A stretch of 64,000 nucleotides of DNA from Micromonospora fulviviridis (GCF_014648395.1 NZ_BMRA01000003.1:544032-608031), one strand, 5' to 3'; numbered from the stretch's first letter, positions 8,618-16,933 are shown. Numbers and translations are program-made. The notes: generated by a model not told the origin, from the sequence alone.

Positions 8618-9382
8618 CTACCGCGGCCGCGCCCGGTCCGCTTCCTGGTCCGCGAGCCACTCGTCGAAGGTCGTGGGCGCTATGCGGGCGTCCGGTCCCG
8701 GAAGCAAAACATTGCCCATCATGTCCGGGCCGAGGATCGCCTCCCAGGTGGGGACGAGCCTCATCTCGCGCCCGAGCGCCTGGTGGGTCCGGCGGGCCAT
8801 GTCCACGAGATCGTGACGGTCGGGCCCGGCCACGTCGCGGTGGCGTCCCTGCGGTGGCCCGGCGGCCACCTCCACGAGGACCTCCGCGACGTCAGCTGGG
8901 GCGATCGGCTGGATGAGCAGCGGCGCGAGATAGGCCGTGCCGTCACTCTCGGTCCATGTGGCCACCGTCGCGCCGAAGTCGAAGAACTGGGTGACGGGGA
9001 CAATGGTCCACGGCACGTCTCCGGCCGAGACCAGGCGCTCCTGCTCCCGCTTGCCCGAGTAGTGCGCGGTTCCGGCGATCCGATGCACCTCGACGATGGA
9101 GAGCAGGACGTGGTGCCGAACCCCCGCATCCTGCTCGGCCCTCAGGAGGTTCCGGGTGGCGGCGCCGAAGTACGCCACAGTCGCCTCGCGGTCGGCTGCC
9201 GGCGCGCTGATCGCGTCGATGACGACGTCGACCCCGGTCAACGCCGCGCCCAGCCCGGTGCCGGCCACCAGGTCGACACCCTGCGAACGGCTCATCGGGA
9301 CGGGATCGTGGCCGTGGCGGCGCAGCGCGGCCACGGTGAGGGACCCGATGTTGCCGGATGCGCCGGCGACGGCCACACGCAT
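8618..9382 (-). CDS. NAD(P)-binding Rossmann (NmrA/SDR-like) protein
   Basis: The N-terminus MRVAVAGASGNIGSLTVAAL is the glycine-rich nucleotide-binding loop of atypical short-chain dehydrogenases of the NmrA/isoflavone-reductase kind. DVVIDAIS, HHVLLSIVEVHRIAG and a YSGKREQE element (position of the Tyr-x-x-x-Lys pair, here YSGK) follow. ATG 9382 follows AGGAG with six bases spacing. Such proteins act as NAD(P) sensors or reductases; the substrate is unknown. It is monocistronic, converging with the PP2C gene across 240 bp. Confidence 0.85.
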   Translation of the reverse strand: MRVAVAGASGNIGSLTVAALRRHGHDPVPMSRSQGVDLVAGTGLGAALTGVDVVIDAISAPAADREATVAYFGAATRNLLRAEQDAGVRHHVLLSIVEVHRIAGTAHYSGKREQERLVSAGDVPWTIVPVTQFFDFGATVATWTESDGTAYLAPLLIQPIAPADVAEVLVEVAAGPPQGRHRDVAGPDRHDLVDMARRTHQALGREMRLVPTWEAILGPDMMGNVLLPGPDARIAPTTFDEWLADQEADRARPR

Positions 9383-9722
9383 GTCTGGCTCCTGCCTCAG
9401 AACCGCGCGGGAATCACCCGCCACGCCTTTGACTAGCGCTGCCTGGAGGATGACCGGGCTGGACGGCGAGCGCCTCGACGGATGACTTCACCTGTCTGCG
9501 AATCGGCACACCGTACCGACGCCTCGCCAGAGCTTCAGATTAGGCGAGGGCGACGTGCCGTGGGACCGGAATCGACCTGTGCGGGGCGTTTCACGCTCAC
9601 CGACGGCCTGACCTCGTGCGGCGGCCCGGACAGGATGCAGCCGCGTGTCGTCCGCTTCCTGCGGGCGGCCTCACGTGTAGCAGTTCGGCCCGCCCGGGTG
9701 TCGGCCCCGCCGCTACGGCTTG
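9383..9722. other. Intergenic region, no gene supported
   Basis: No frame here has both a plausible start and residue composition typical of a protein. It separates the SDR-like gene's 5' end from the 3' end of the DUF5317 gene and must hold the SDR promoter. Nothing else was recognised. Confidence 0.5.
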
Positions 9723-10343
9723 CTAGCTGGTGGACACGGGTCGATTGTGGTTCCGGCGTCGCTTCAGCGCGCGCCGATGACCCGGTATTCGGCCTGGCGG
9801 ATGTTCGTGCATGAGGGCGGCGATGAGCAGGGCCACACCCACCATGACGACGATGTCGCCGATGCTGATCACCAGGTTCAGCCACGGCACGGGCAGGACG
9901 TCGCCGAGCGCCGCCATCCGGGTCGTCTCGGTGCTGACGGTGTGGTGCGGATCCAGGGTGGTGTCAGTCGGAGCGGCCGCGATCTCGCCCAGCGCGGCTG
10001 GCGCCACCGGCATGTGCCCGTTGGGCACGATGGTGGTCGCGTTCAATGCCGCCCCGGCGAGGATCGCGGCGACGCCGGCGCGGGCCGGCCGGGACAGGCG
10101 GGCCAGATTGAGCAGCAGCGCGACGCCGACCATGCCGAATACCAGTGCGGTCAGCCATCGCTGTGCGGCCGAGGAGAGCAGGCGGGAGCCGGGCGGCACG
10201 TGGCCCAGCAGCTGTCCGGCGGCGGCAGCGTACAGCAGCCACACGCCCCGCAGCGGCTGGCGGGCGAGCTGCCGCAGCCGGCCGCCGGTGAGGTACCCGG
10301 CGGCCAGACCAACGAGGACGGGAGCGAGGAGAAAAACGGACAC
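9723..10343 (-). CDS. DUF5317 family membrane protein
   Basis: The 206-residue integral membrane protein has about five hydrophobic segments. Marks of the DUF5317 family are an N-terminal LAPVLVGLAAGYLTGGRLRQ, the NATTIVPNGHMPV motif after the third segment, LGDVLPVPW, and a SIGDIVVMVGVALLIAALMH segment near the C-terminus. The GTG start at 10343 directly follows the stop of a 27-residue peptide gene, so translation is coupled. The tail is arginine-rich and cytoplasmic. The family has no known function. Confidence 0.82.
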   Translation of the reverse strand: MSVFLLAPVLVGLAAGYLTGGRLRQLARQPLRGVWLLYAAAAGQLLGHVPPGSRLLSSAAQRWLTALVFGMVGVALLLNLARLSRPARAGVAAILAGAALNATTIVPNGHMPVAPAALGEIAAAPTDTTLDPHHTVSTETTRMAALGDVLPVPWLNLVISIGDIVVMVGVALLIAALMHEHPPGRIPGHRRALKRRRNHNRPVSTS

Positions 10344-10427
10344 TTAGCCGCCGTGGTCGTACGGTGCGCCGACGGCGTAGAGCAGGGTGGCAAGCGCGAG
10401 GAGCAACAGGGCGATGCGGGCTCTCAT
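10344..10427 (-). CDS. 27-residue hydrophobic peptide, copy 2
   Basis: ATG at 10427 to TAA at 10344 encodes a basic N-terminus (MRAR), one hydrophobic stretch containing ALATLLYAVGAP, and a His-Gly-Gly end (YDHGG). It is nearly the same as the peptide encoded 12 bp upstream, which argues for real coding because the match is stronger in protein than expected by chance. The stop abuts the GTG of the DUF5317 gene. It is probably a small single-pass membrane peptide acting with DUF5317, or a leader whose translation couples to it. Confidence 0.6.
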   Translation of the reverse strand: MRARIALLLLALATLLYAVGAPYDHGG

Positions 10428-10439
10428 GCTCGTCCGACC

Positions 10440-10523
10440 TCAGCCGCCGTGCTCGTGCGGTGCGCCGACGGCGTAGAGCAGAGTGGCGAGTGCGGCCAAC
10501 GTAAGGACGATTCTCAGCTTCAT
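10440..10523 (-). CDS. 27-residue hydrophobic peptide, copy 1
   Basis: ATG at 10523 to TGA at 10440 encodes MKLRIVLTLA followed by ALATLLYAVGAP and a PHEHGG end. Length and C-terminal 16 residues match its downstream twin almost exactly. It is the first cistron of a three-gene unit (peptide, peptide, DUF5317). A palindrome, GTTGAT-TGAC-ATCAAC, lies 16 bp upstream of the start. It is too short for standard gene calling. Confidence 0.6.
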   Translation of the reverse strand: MKLRIVLTLAALATLLYAVGAPHEHGG

Positions 10524-10538
10524 GAGTCAACGCTACGG

Positions 10539-10554
10539 GTTGATTGACATCAAC
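10539..10554. promoter_or_regulatory. Inverted repeat upstream of the peptide/DUF5317 unit
   Basis: GTTGATTGACATCAAC has perfect 6-bp arms (GTTGAT/ATCAAC) around a 4-bp spacer. Sites of the TTGAT-N4-ATCAA shape are typical of ArsR-type repressors, though no ArsR gene lies nearby. Its position 16-31 bp before the first start codon suits an operator over the promoter or transcription start. Confidence 0.5.
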
Positions 10555-10705
10555 TGATTCGGCGACGCCGACAGCGATCGGGACCCGTTCGGCCGCAGCT
10601 GGTGCCGTATCAGCCCACGTTCGGTGGGCGTTACGCGCTGTCGCACCAGGCAACCTCGAGGATGAGGAACAGGAAGCACAGGAACAGACGTATGGCCGGG
10701 TACAC

Positions 10706-11545
10706 CTAGAGCGCGAGCATCGCCGCCGCGACCTCATCCGCGGCCGCAGCGGGGATCGCCGTCGCGGCCCGTTCGAGCACGAGCAGCCGCGCACCAGGGA
10801 TCTCGCGCGCGAGCGCTTCGCCGTTGCCGAGGGGGAAGAACGGGTCGCGGCGACCGTGCACCACCAGCGTCGGGATCGCGAGCTCGAACAGGCGCTCGCG
10901 CCAGCGCGGCGTGCAGTCGAGCTTGGCGAACACCGTGCCCAGATGGTTGGCCATCTGCACCGCGGGCTCCGTGCCCGGCGTGCGGTCCCATCTGTGCGCG
11001 GCGGTCGCGCGAGCGGCGTCGGGGTCGTCACCGAGGATCTTCGCGCCTCCGGCGGCGAACTCGGCGACCGCGGCGCGGTCGGACCAGTCGGGCATCGAAC
11101 GCGAGAACAGCCGGCCCATCGTCGCCGCGTCATGGTCAGGCAGGTCGTCGTCGACCGGGCCCGGAGCGACCGGCCGCGTTCCGACGAGGGTGAGCGCCGA
11201 GAACGCGTCCGGGTGGTCGAGCGCGGCGACCTGGGCGACCATCCCGCCCACGCCGATGCCGGCCAGGTGCGCCGGCCGGTCGTCGAGCTCGCGGGCGAGC
11301 GCCGCGGCGTCGGCCGCAAGATCGCGCAACGTGTACGCCGGAACCTCGGGATCGACGGTGGTCGACGCACCGGAATCGCGCAGGTCGTACCGCACCACGT
11401 GGCGCCCGCGGCGCGCGAGCGCCTGGCAGAGTGCGTCGGGCCAGGAGAGCATGGTCGTGCCTCCCGCGAGCAGCACCAGCGGAGCCGCCGCGTCGCCGAA
11501 GTGCTCGACCCCGAGCGTCACGCCGTTCGTCTCGACCGTCGTCAT
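10706..11545 (-). CDS. Alpha/beta-hydrolase-fold protein lacking the catalytic serine
   Basis: The protein aligns by motif order with alpha/beta hydrolases: LVLLAGGTTMLSWP (oxyanion strand), HVVRYDLRDSGAS, the nucleophile elbow, and PTLVVHGRRDPFFPLGNGEA (acid strand). The elbow reads AGIGVGGMVA, so the expected GxSxG has Gly in place of Ser, and the usual C-terminal GHxxP is replaced by ATAIPAAA with no His. Two of three triad residues are therefore missing. Length of 279 residues is normal. It is either a non-catalytic member or uses other residues. Confidence 0.8.
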   Translation of the reverse strand: MTTVETNGVTLGVEHFGDAAAPLVLLAGGTTMLSWPDALCQALARRGRHVVRYDLRDSGASTTVDPEVPAYTLRDLAADAAALARELDDRPAHLAGIGVGGMVAQVAALDHPDAFSALTLVGTRPVAPGPVDDDLPDHDAATMGRLFSRSMPDWSDRAAVAEFAAGGAKILGDDPDAARATAAHRWDRTPGTEPAVQMANHLGTVFAKLDCTPRWRERLFELAIPTLVVHGRRDPFFPLGNGEALAREIPGARLLVLERAATAIPAAAADEVAAAMLAL

Positions 11546-11863
11546 GACGCCTCCGCCGTCGCGTTGACGCCGCCGGACGTGCGAAACGTGTGGACCGTCG
11601 GATACATCAGGAACCTCCAGGGCGGCGTCGTGGGCCGGTGGCGCGGGGACGCCGGCACAAGCTACGCGTCCCCGCCGGTGGTCTGTGTCGCGTCGAACGC
11701 GGGCGACTGCTCAGAGATGGACGACTGGCGGTGCGAAAACTCATCGGGACCCTGTCCGCAAGGCAACGATCACCGAGCAGCCGCCCTTCGTCCATGGCTC
11801 GAGTAGTACAAACACCCATCGCGTCACGCCGTACTCGGAGGGCTTCCACCGACCAGCCGCCGG
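11546..11863. other. Intergenic region with possible coding relic
   Basis: The plus-strand frame from about 11589 reads VGYIRNLQGGVVGRWRGDAG and continues without a stop for about 70 codons. Its composition is protein-like, but there is no start or ribosome-binding site, and upstream the frame is the shadow of the hydrolase gene. It may be the tail of a lost gene. No other element was seen. Confidence 0.3.
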
Positions 11864-12487
11864 TCACCAACGGCGGCTAGCTGCCTGCAGGCACCTGGTC
11901 CGTGACGTCGGCGTAGCCGACCTTCCCGGCGCGGTCGGCGCGTAGATCACGCGGATCACGCCCGTCGGGAAGGCCTCCGTCGCCGTCACCCGGAAGTGGT
12001 ACGGCGTGTCGCCGTCGTCGAACAGCCTGCGGCCCTTGCGCGCCGCCACCGGATGCACCAGCGGGCGCAGCTCGTCGACCAGTCCGGCAGCGAGCAGTTG
12101 CTGCACCACGGAGATCGACCCCGGGATGAGGATGCCTCTGCTGCCGGCGTCGGCCTTCAGCGCGGTGACCGCGTCGACAAGCTCGCCCTTGATCAGCTCC
12201 GAGTTGCGCCAGGAGAACTCCAGCTTCTGCCGCGAGACGACCACCTTGCGCATGTCCCCGAGTTGCTTCGCGAAGACCGCGTCCTCGCCGCCAGCGGCCT
12301 CGCGGTCGGGCCAGGCCCCGGCGAAGCTGTCATAGGTCTCCCGGCCGATGAGCATCACGTCAGCGGTGTCGTAGTCCTCGCCGACGGCGCGGCCCATGTT
12401 CTCGTCGAAGTACGGGAAGTGCCAGTCCGGGTCGATCTCGGCCACGCCGTCGGCCGAGATGAACAGCGTGGAGATGACCTTTGCCAT
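11864..12487 (-). CDS. RibD C-terminal / dihydrofolate-reductase-family protein
   Basis: The protein opens MAKVISTLFISADGVAEIDP, the typical start of actinobacterial stand-alone RibD-C proteins. It continues with VMLIGRETYDSFAGAWP, VVVSRQKLE, and GILIPGSISVVQQLLAAGLV followed by DELRPLVHPVAARKGRRLF. These follow the NADPH-binding fold of dihydrofolate reductase. The conserved part ends near residue 185; the remaining tail is basic and probably not conserved. The natural substrate of this subgroup is unknown. A degraded relative of the same family lies at 5656-5733. Confidence 0.9.
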   Translation of the reverse strand: MAKVISTLFISADGVAEIDPDWHFPYFDENMGRAVGEDYDTADVMLIGRETYDSFAGAWPDREAAGGEDAVFAKQLGDMRKVVVSRQKLEFSWRNSELIKGELVDAVTALKADAGSRGILIPGSISVVQQLLAAGLVDELRPLVHPVAARKGRRLFDDGDTPYHFRVTATEAFPTGVIRVIYAPTAPGRSATPTSRTRCLQAASRRW

Positions 12488-12710
12488 CGCAGGGTCCCTT
12501 CGAGTCGGTGGTGTCGACAGGTGGACCGCCGCAGCATCTCAGAATCATCGGCCGGCCAGGGACCAACCCGCCGACCGGTGGGGGCGGTCGTCCGCACGAC
12601 CGGCGAAAGAAGGGAACTGGCGGCCTGATCCGGATACCGCTACAGAGCTCGACGGAACTTCGATCGGTGCGACCACCGTGTCGGTTTCACCCCGTCGTGC
12701 GACCGGGCAC

Positions 12711-12947
12711 CTAGAAGCCGCCGCCGAGCTGGTCAACGGCGCTTCGCGCATCCCGGTTGATCTCGTCGAGAGGGGCGTCGTCCGTCGACGGCCTGCGCCT
12801 GCCTTGACGCTCCGCGGCTCGTCCCAGCTGCCGAATCGCGCGCCGTCCCGCATCGACGGTCCGGCGTCGCCGGACGCGAACAGTCGCGGTGATGGCGATG
12901 GCAGCACCGGTGGACGCCGCCAGCAGCGCGACCAACAGCGTCCCCAT
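12711..12947 (-). CDS. Small single-pass membrane protein
   Basis: The 78-residue reading frame has an N-terminal hydrophobic helix (GTLLVALLAASTGAAIAITA) followed by an arginine-rich cytoplasmic part (VRVRRRRTVDAGRRAIRQLG) and an acidic end. The positive-inside pattern supports a real signal-anchor protein. The Shine-Dalgarno before ATG 12947 is weak, and nearby frames are long because of GC content, so coding is not certain. No family was recognised. Confidence 0.42.
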   Translation of the reverse strand: MGTLLVALLAASTGAAIAITATVRVRRRRTVDAGRRAIRQLGRAAERQGRRRPSTDDAPLDEINRDARSAVDQLGGGF

Positions 12948-13121
12948 GCCGCCACGCTAATCGTGAATGGCAAGCGAACAGGCCGCTGGAGGGGACCCGT
13001 CGGCAGCCCGTCATCCACACCGGGACGCCGGCGCGCCGGTGAGCGAGTAGACCGTCCGCGACATCACCTGGCTGGCTCGACGGGGTCGCCCGCCGAGCCA
13101 GCGCCGATAGATCATGACTCC

Positions 13122-13829
13122 ATGCTCGTCGCGTCCGTCGTCACGATGGTGGCGTTTCTCGCGTGGTTGACCGTCGCCCGGCTGCCGTGGTTCACCGGCG
13201 TCGTGTTGGTGGCGCTCACCCTGGTCGCGGTCGCCTCGATCACCCTCGCCGCCGTTCAGCCCCGGGCGGTGGTGGAGGCGCGCCTGCTGCTGTTCCTCGG
13301 GGTCGCCGCGACGCTGTTGGTCGCGGGGGAGATGCAGCGCCGCAGGCTCGGCGACACCGGCGACGACGACCGGGCGGGCCGGCGCTGGCCGTACCGGATC
13401 GCGGTCGGTCTTGCCTTGTTCGTCGCCCTGGGTTGTATTCCCGTCGCGGCCTGGGACTTCAACGACGAAGGGTTCGTACCGGCGGTGCAGGAACTCGGCC
13501 GGCTGCCCGACGGGCTCGCTGTTCGAAGCGCAGGCGGCTACTCGGAATGCGGCACCGGTCGTTGCGCCGTTGCCTACCCACTCGTCGGCCGGGCGGACGA
13601 GTCGGCCGAACAGGTGTCCCGACGGATGTGGAAGCACCTGGTGAGCAACGGGTGGCCGGCGCCCGACGCTGGGCGCAGCTGCCGCCCGGCCGGCTGGCTT
13701 CTCGACACCCGAGAGACCTGCGTGGAGATCAGTACGGCCGAGGACGGGGCCCGGCTCACGCTGGAGGGCGGCCGCCCGTTCCCTCGATATGCGCATGCCC
13801 GCAGCCAGGAGGTCAGCCGGCTGCGTTGA
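13122..13829 (+). CDS. Membrane protein of unknown function (intact copy of a duplicated gene)
   Basis: From ATG 13122 the 235-residue protein has three hydrophobic segments in the first 80 residues and one at about 100-115 (YRIAVGLALFVALGCIPVAA). A soluble part with four cysteines follows (SECGTGRCAVAYPLVG, SCRPAGW, ETCVEI). The cysteines may form disulfides if this part is outside the cell. A second copy of everything from about residue 80 onwards lies at 16461-16933 but is broken. The 3' end overlaps the convergent gene at 13813 by 17 bp. No family was recognised. Confidence 0.65.
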   Translation: MLVASVVTMVAFLAWLTVARLPWFTGVVLVALTLVAVASITLAAVQPRAVVEARLLLFLGVAATLLVAGEMQRRRLGDTGDDDRAGRRWPYRIAVGLALFVALGCIPVAAWDFNDEGFVPAVQELGRLPDGLAVRSAGGYSECGTGRCAVAYPLVGRADESAEQVSRRMWKHLVSNGWPAPDAGRSCRPAGWLLDTRETCVEISTAEDGARLTLEGGRPFPRYAHARSQEVSRLR

Positions 13830-14520
13830 GCCACCGTCGCCAGCTCGTGCGGGTGGTCCGTTGCTCGGGGTGCGCGGCCACGTGAAGAACGAACTGCGCT
13901 CGGAGCCGGACCGAGGGATCGTCGGCGGCAGCCAGCGTTTCCACCGCGTGGAAGATCAACGGGTCGTCGAGGTGGCGGACCAGGCAGGCGTACGCCCAGT
14001 CCCTGCACCGGTACGGTCGCGCCAACGCCGCGAGGATCAGCTCAGCGATCTGAGGCTGGATGTCCTCCGGGAGACCGCCCCGATCGAGCCGGTGAAGAAT
14101 GGCCTCCTTGCTTCCCCAGCGGGACCACATCCACGACTCCGGAGCTCCCCACTCGTCGGGATATTCCGCCTCCCACCGTAGGTACAGCACGGCGAACGGC
14201 GCCCACAGCGCGCGGGCGGCATCGTCACCGTCCGCGGCGTCTCGGAAGGCGTGGAGAGGCCCGTAGATCGTCTGCTCCTGATGCCACCGGACATCGGCGC
14301 GCGCCTGGTCCAATGCCGCGCCCAGGCGAGTCTGGCTGGACCTCGACCGGTAGTGCGCGGCCCACAGGGCATTCGAGCGGTGCAGTGCGTCGCTCGCCGC
14401 CGCGAGGATCGCCTGATGGCGGGCCAGCGCACGATGGCGGATGACCGGATCAGCCGCCACCAGGTCTAACAGCCAGGAGTAGTCGCCGCGCGGCTCCGCA
14501 AACACCACAGCAGCCTGCCA
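13358..14520. repeat. Segmental duplication, copy A
   Basis: This segment is repeated at 16461-17340. It holds the 3' half of the membrane-protein gene (plus strand) and the whole of the convergent gene at 13813-14508. The right junction is sharp: both copies share CAGCAGCCTGCCA and diverge at 14521 and 17341. Copy A is the fuller one; copy B lacks the bases matching 13937-14220. Confidence 0.85.
13813..14508 (-). CDS. Hypothetical HEAT-like helical protein (intact copy)
   Basis: The 231-residue soluble protein is rich in Ala, Trp, Arg and Leu with helical periodicity: HRALARHQAILAAASDALHR, ELILAALARPYRCRDWAYAC, then DPSVRLRAQFVLHVAAHPEQ at the C-terminus, which looks like a HEAT-type helical repeat. 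The start is one of two adjacent GTG codons at 14506-14508 with no clear ribosome-binding site, so the true start is uncertain. It converges on the membrane-protein gene with a 17-bp overlap. A second copy at 16917-17340 is broken by an internal deletion. Confidence 0.6.
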   Translation of the reverse strand: MVFAEPRGDYSWLLDLVAADPVIRHRALARHQAILAAASDALHRSNALWAAHYRSRSSQTRLGAALDQARADVRWHQEQTIYGPLHAFRDAADGDDAARALWAPFAVLYLRWEAEYPDEWGAPESWMWSRWGSKEAILHRLDRGGLPEDIQPQIAELILAALARPYRCRDWAYACLVRHLDDPLIFHAVETLAAADDPSVRLRAQFVLHVAAHPEQRTTRTSWRRWLNAAG

Positions 14521-14973
14521 GTTCGGGCCGAGCGGACTGCGGTCAGGTCTGTGTCACGTACGGAGCCGACAGCCTCGCCGAGTCCGACCGCGTCTACGGC
14601 ACCCGACCAGGGCAACCTCGTCACCGTGACCTCGCCAGCTGTCGCCGACGGCTTCGAAACGTTCTCCCGGCCGCGCGCCAGGTCAGGACCGTGGTGGTCA
14701 CCGTCTGGCGCAGGAACGGGTAGCTGATCTACCTGCCCGAATACTGTCGTCGGCGTCGGCGTCGGCCTGGTGCCGACCGAGCGGCCCGTCGCTCCCTCGG
14801 AGAGTCGGCTCGGACGATCCCACGCGCAATGTCGCTCACAATGCCGTCCTCTGGAGCGATCCCGTGCGCTTGGTGCACGGCGAGGTCGTCGCCTGGGCAG
14901 AGGCGCTCGCCCCATTGCGCGAGGGACAACAGTGAACACGTCGAGGGGACGACCATCCCGCTCGCAATGTCGA

Positions 14974-15067
14974 CCGTCAGCCTCAGGTCTGGGTCGAGCA
15001 CCCGCAGCAGCCCCTCGAAATCGTCACCCATCACGGCCGCGCGGAAGGCTTTGAGGACCTGTCGTTG
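14974..15067 (-). pseudogene. Relic of an ECF sigma factor C-terminal (SnoaL-like) domain
   Basis: The minus strand reads QRQVLKAFRAAVMGDDFEGL followed by LRVLDPDLRLTVD. This is the typical junction and first helix of the SnoaL-like domain that ends SigJ-type ECF sigma factors. Neither the sigma-2/sigma-4 regions nor the rest of the SnoaL domain can be found in 14521-15163; the surrounding frame runs on as arginine-rich sequence. The 640-bp stretch between copy A of the repeat and the HxlR gene otherwise holds nothing recognisable. Confidence 0.5.
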
Positions 15068-15163
15068 TTCTCGTCCGACGAGGAGGGCGCCGCCGGCCGA
15101 ACGAGAAGGCCATGTGCGCTCGGACGCCTCTGTCATTCATGCTCGCCGGTGGGTCGGATGCTT

Positions 15164-15574
15164 TCAGCGGCGACGCCGAGCGGATCCGGGCCGGGTGGAC
15201 CTCTCACGCGCCTCGAACCGTTCCTGAGCGTCAAGAACCGCGTCGGCGTACCGGGTGGCCCAGGCACCCATCGCCTCCATCGGCTCCAGCAGCGCGCCGC
15301 CCGCTTCCGTGAGTGCGTAGTCCACGCGGGGTGGCACTTGCCGGTACGGCCGGCGCTCCACCAGGCCGTTGTACTCCAGCCGGCGCAACGCGTCGTTGAG
15401 CACCTTGGGGCTGATCCCGCCGATGCGGGTGAGGAGCACCGCCGGACGCATCGGACCGTACGCGGCGATCGTGAAGACCACGACGCTGTCCCAGCGGTTG
15501 GCGAGCACCTCGAATGCCACGCGGGCCCGGCAGTCGGAGGTGTAGTCGTCGAGCTGGTCAACGGAATCACCCAT
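15164..15574 (-). CDS. HxlR-family transcriptional regulator
   Basis: The 136-residue winged helix-turn-helix protein has family signs: YTSDCRARVAFEVLANRWDS at the N-terminus (HxlR proteins usually have a conserved Cys here), GPMRPAVLLTRIGGISPKVL with recognition helix, and LRRLEYNGLVERRPYRQVPP with the wing. I chose ATG 15574 because AGGA lies seven bases upstream and the family starts shortly before the Cys. It is divergent from the F420-NADP oxidoreductase-like gene at 15685, and a palindrome sits between them. HxlR members often respond to aldehydes, quinones or redox stress. Confidence 0.92.
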   Translation of the reverse strand: MGDSVDQLDDYTSDCRARVAFEVLANRWDSVVVFTIAAYGPMRPAVLLTRIGGISPKVLNDALRRLEYNGLVERRPYRQVPPRVDYALTEAGGALLEPMEAMGAWATRYADAVLDAQERFEARERSTRPGSARRRR

Positions 15575-15596
15575 GCGCCCATCCTGCACGACCTCT

Positions 15597-15616
15597 TGCA
15601 TACCGTTCGGTGTGCA
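15597..15616. promoter_or_regulatory. Likely HxlR operator
   Basis: TGCATACCGTTCGGTGTGCA is an inverted repeat with 8-bp arms (one mismatch) and a 4-bp spacer. It lies 22 bp upstream of the HxlR start and 68 bp before the divergent reductase gene, so a bound regulator could control both. The assignment is by position. Confidence 0.6.
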
Positions 15617-15684
15617 TGGACCTGCCTATCGTCCTGAGCGGCGGTTGCGTACCGAGCCGCCGCAAAGCGAGAGACGGAGCAGAC

Positions 15685-16329
15685 GTGAAGATTGGCATAC
15701 TCGGCACGGGCGGTATGGCGGCGGCGCTCGGCGGCGCGTGGACTGCGGCCGGGCACGCGGTGGTGATCGGCGGTCGGAATCAGGTGCGGGCGGAGCAGAC
15801 CGCCGGGCGAATCGGCGCCGCCGGGTATGGCAGCCTCGCGGACGCGGCGGGCCACGGCGACGTCATCCTCGTCGCGGTCCCGGCGGCGGAGGCACCGCAA
15901 CTGGTGGACGGACTCGCCGGGTGCCTCGCCGGTCGGACGGTCATCGACTGCACCAACCCCGTCGTACCGACCAGCGACGGGCTGATGCTCAACACCGGTG
16001 GCACCACGTCCGTGGCGCGGCAACTGGCCGCCGCCGCGCCCGGCGCGCACGTGGTGAAGGCGTTCAACCTCTGCCACGTGAGCATCTGGACACTGCGTCC
16101 GCCAACCTTCGAGGACGTACCACTGGCCGTACCCTACTGCGCCGACCACGCCGAGGCAGCCGCCGCGACGGAGACCCTCATCAGCTCGATCGGTTGCACG
16201 CCGGCGCCGTGCGGCGGCCTGGCGCGGGCAGCGTACCTGGAGGCGACAGCGGCGCTGGCGATCGGACTGTGGTGGGCGGGCCATCAGCCGCGCCGCGCGT
16301 TCCCCTCCATGGCAGAGACGCATCGCTGA
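15685..16329 (+). CDS. NADPH-dependent F420 reductase-like protein
   Basis: The N-terminus MKIGILGTGGMAAALGGAWT is the NADP-binding loop of F420H2:NADP oxidoreductase (NpdG/Fno-like) proteins. IGGRN at the second strand, VILVAVPAAEAPQLVDGLAG, VIDCTNPVVP and VKAFNLCHVSIW follow as in that family. Length is 214 residues. GTG 15685 has GGAG at close spacing. It is divergent from an HxlR regulator with a palindrome between, so expression is probably induced by that regulator's signal. Whether it uses F420 or another hydride acceptor cannot be decided from sequence. Confidence 0.85.
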   Translation: MKIGILGTGGMAAALGGAWTAAGHAVVIGGRNQVRAEQTAGRIGAAGYGSLADAAGHGDVILVAVPAAEAPQLVDGLAGCLAGRTVIDCTNPVVPTSDGLMLNTGGTTSVARQLAAAAPGAHVVKAFNLCHVSIWTLRPPTFEDVPLAVPYCADHAEAAAATETLISSIGCTPAPCGGLARAAYLEATAALAIGLWWAGHQPRRAFPSMAETHR

Positions 16330-16404
16330 GTTGTTGAGTACGGCGGATTCGGGACGTAGGCCCCCGCTCAGCTGGGTTCGGGTAGCACCGCCGACGCGAG
16401 GGCG

Positions 16405-16933
16405 GTGATCACGACGAGGATCACCATGACCCGGTACGGTCGGCCCCGAGCCCGCTTGAACGGCGACGACGACCGGGCGGGCTGGAGCTGGCCGTACCGG
16501 ATCGCGGTCGGTCTTGCCTTGTTCGGCGTCTTGGGCTGCATTCCCGCGGCGGCCTGGGACTTCAACGCCGACGGGTTCGTACCGTCGGTGCGGGAACTCG
16601 GTTCGCTGCCGGGCGGGCTCGCCATTCGGGGCGCGGGCGGCGACTCGGAGTGCGGCACCGGTCGTTGCGCCGTTGCCTACCCACTCGTCGGCCGGGCGGA
16701 CGAGTCGGCCGACCAGGTGGCCCGACGGATGTTGGACAACCTGGCGAGCAGGGGGCTGGCCGGCGCCCGACGGTGGGCGGAGCTGCCGCCCGGTCGGCTG
16801 GCTTCTGGACACCCGGGAGACCTGCGTGGCGATCAGCGCGGCCGAGGGAGCGGCGCGGCTCACGCTCGAGGGCGGCCGCCCGTACCCTCGGTTTGGGCGT
16901 GCCCGCAGCCAGGAGGTCAGCCGGCTGCGTTGA
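16405..16933 (+). pseudogene. Frameshifted, N-terminally truncated copy of the membrane protein at 13122
   Basis: From 16461 to 16933 the DNA repeats the 3' part of the gene at 13122-13829 (YRIAVGLALFGVLGCIPAAA, SECGTGRCAVAYPLVGRADE). The first three membrane segments are absent. An extra base near 16750 (AGCAGGGGGCTGG against AGCAACGGGTGG in the intact copy) shifts the frame, so the conserved end (LLDTRETCVAISAAEG to EVSRLR) is only readable in another frame. No functional product is expected. Confidence 0.75.
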
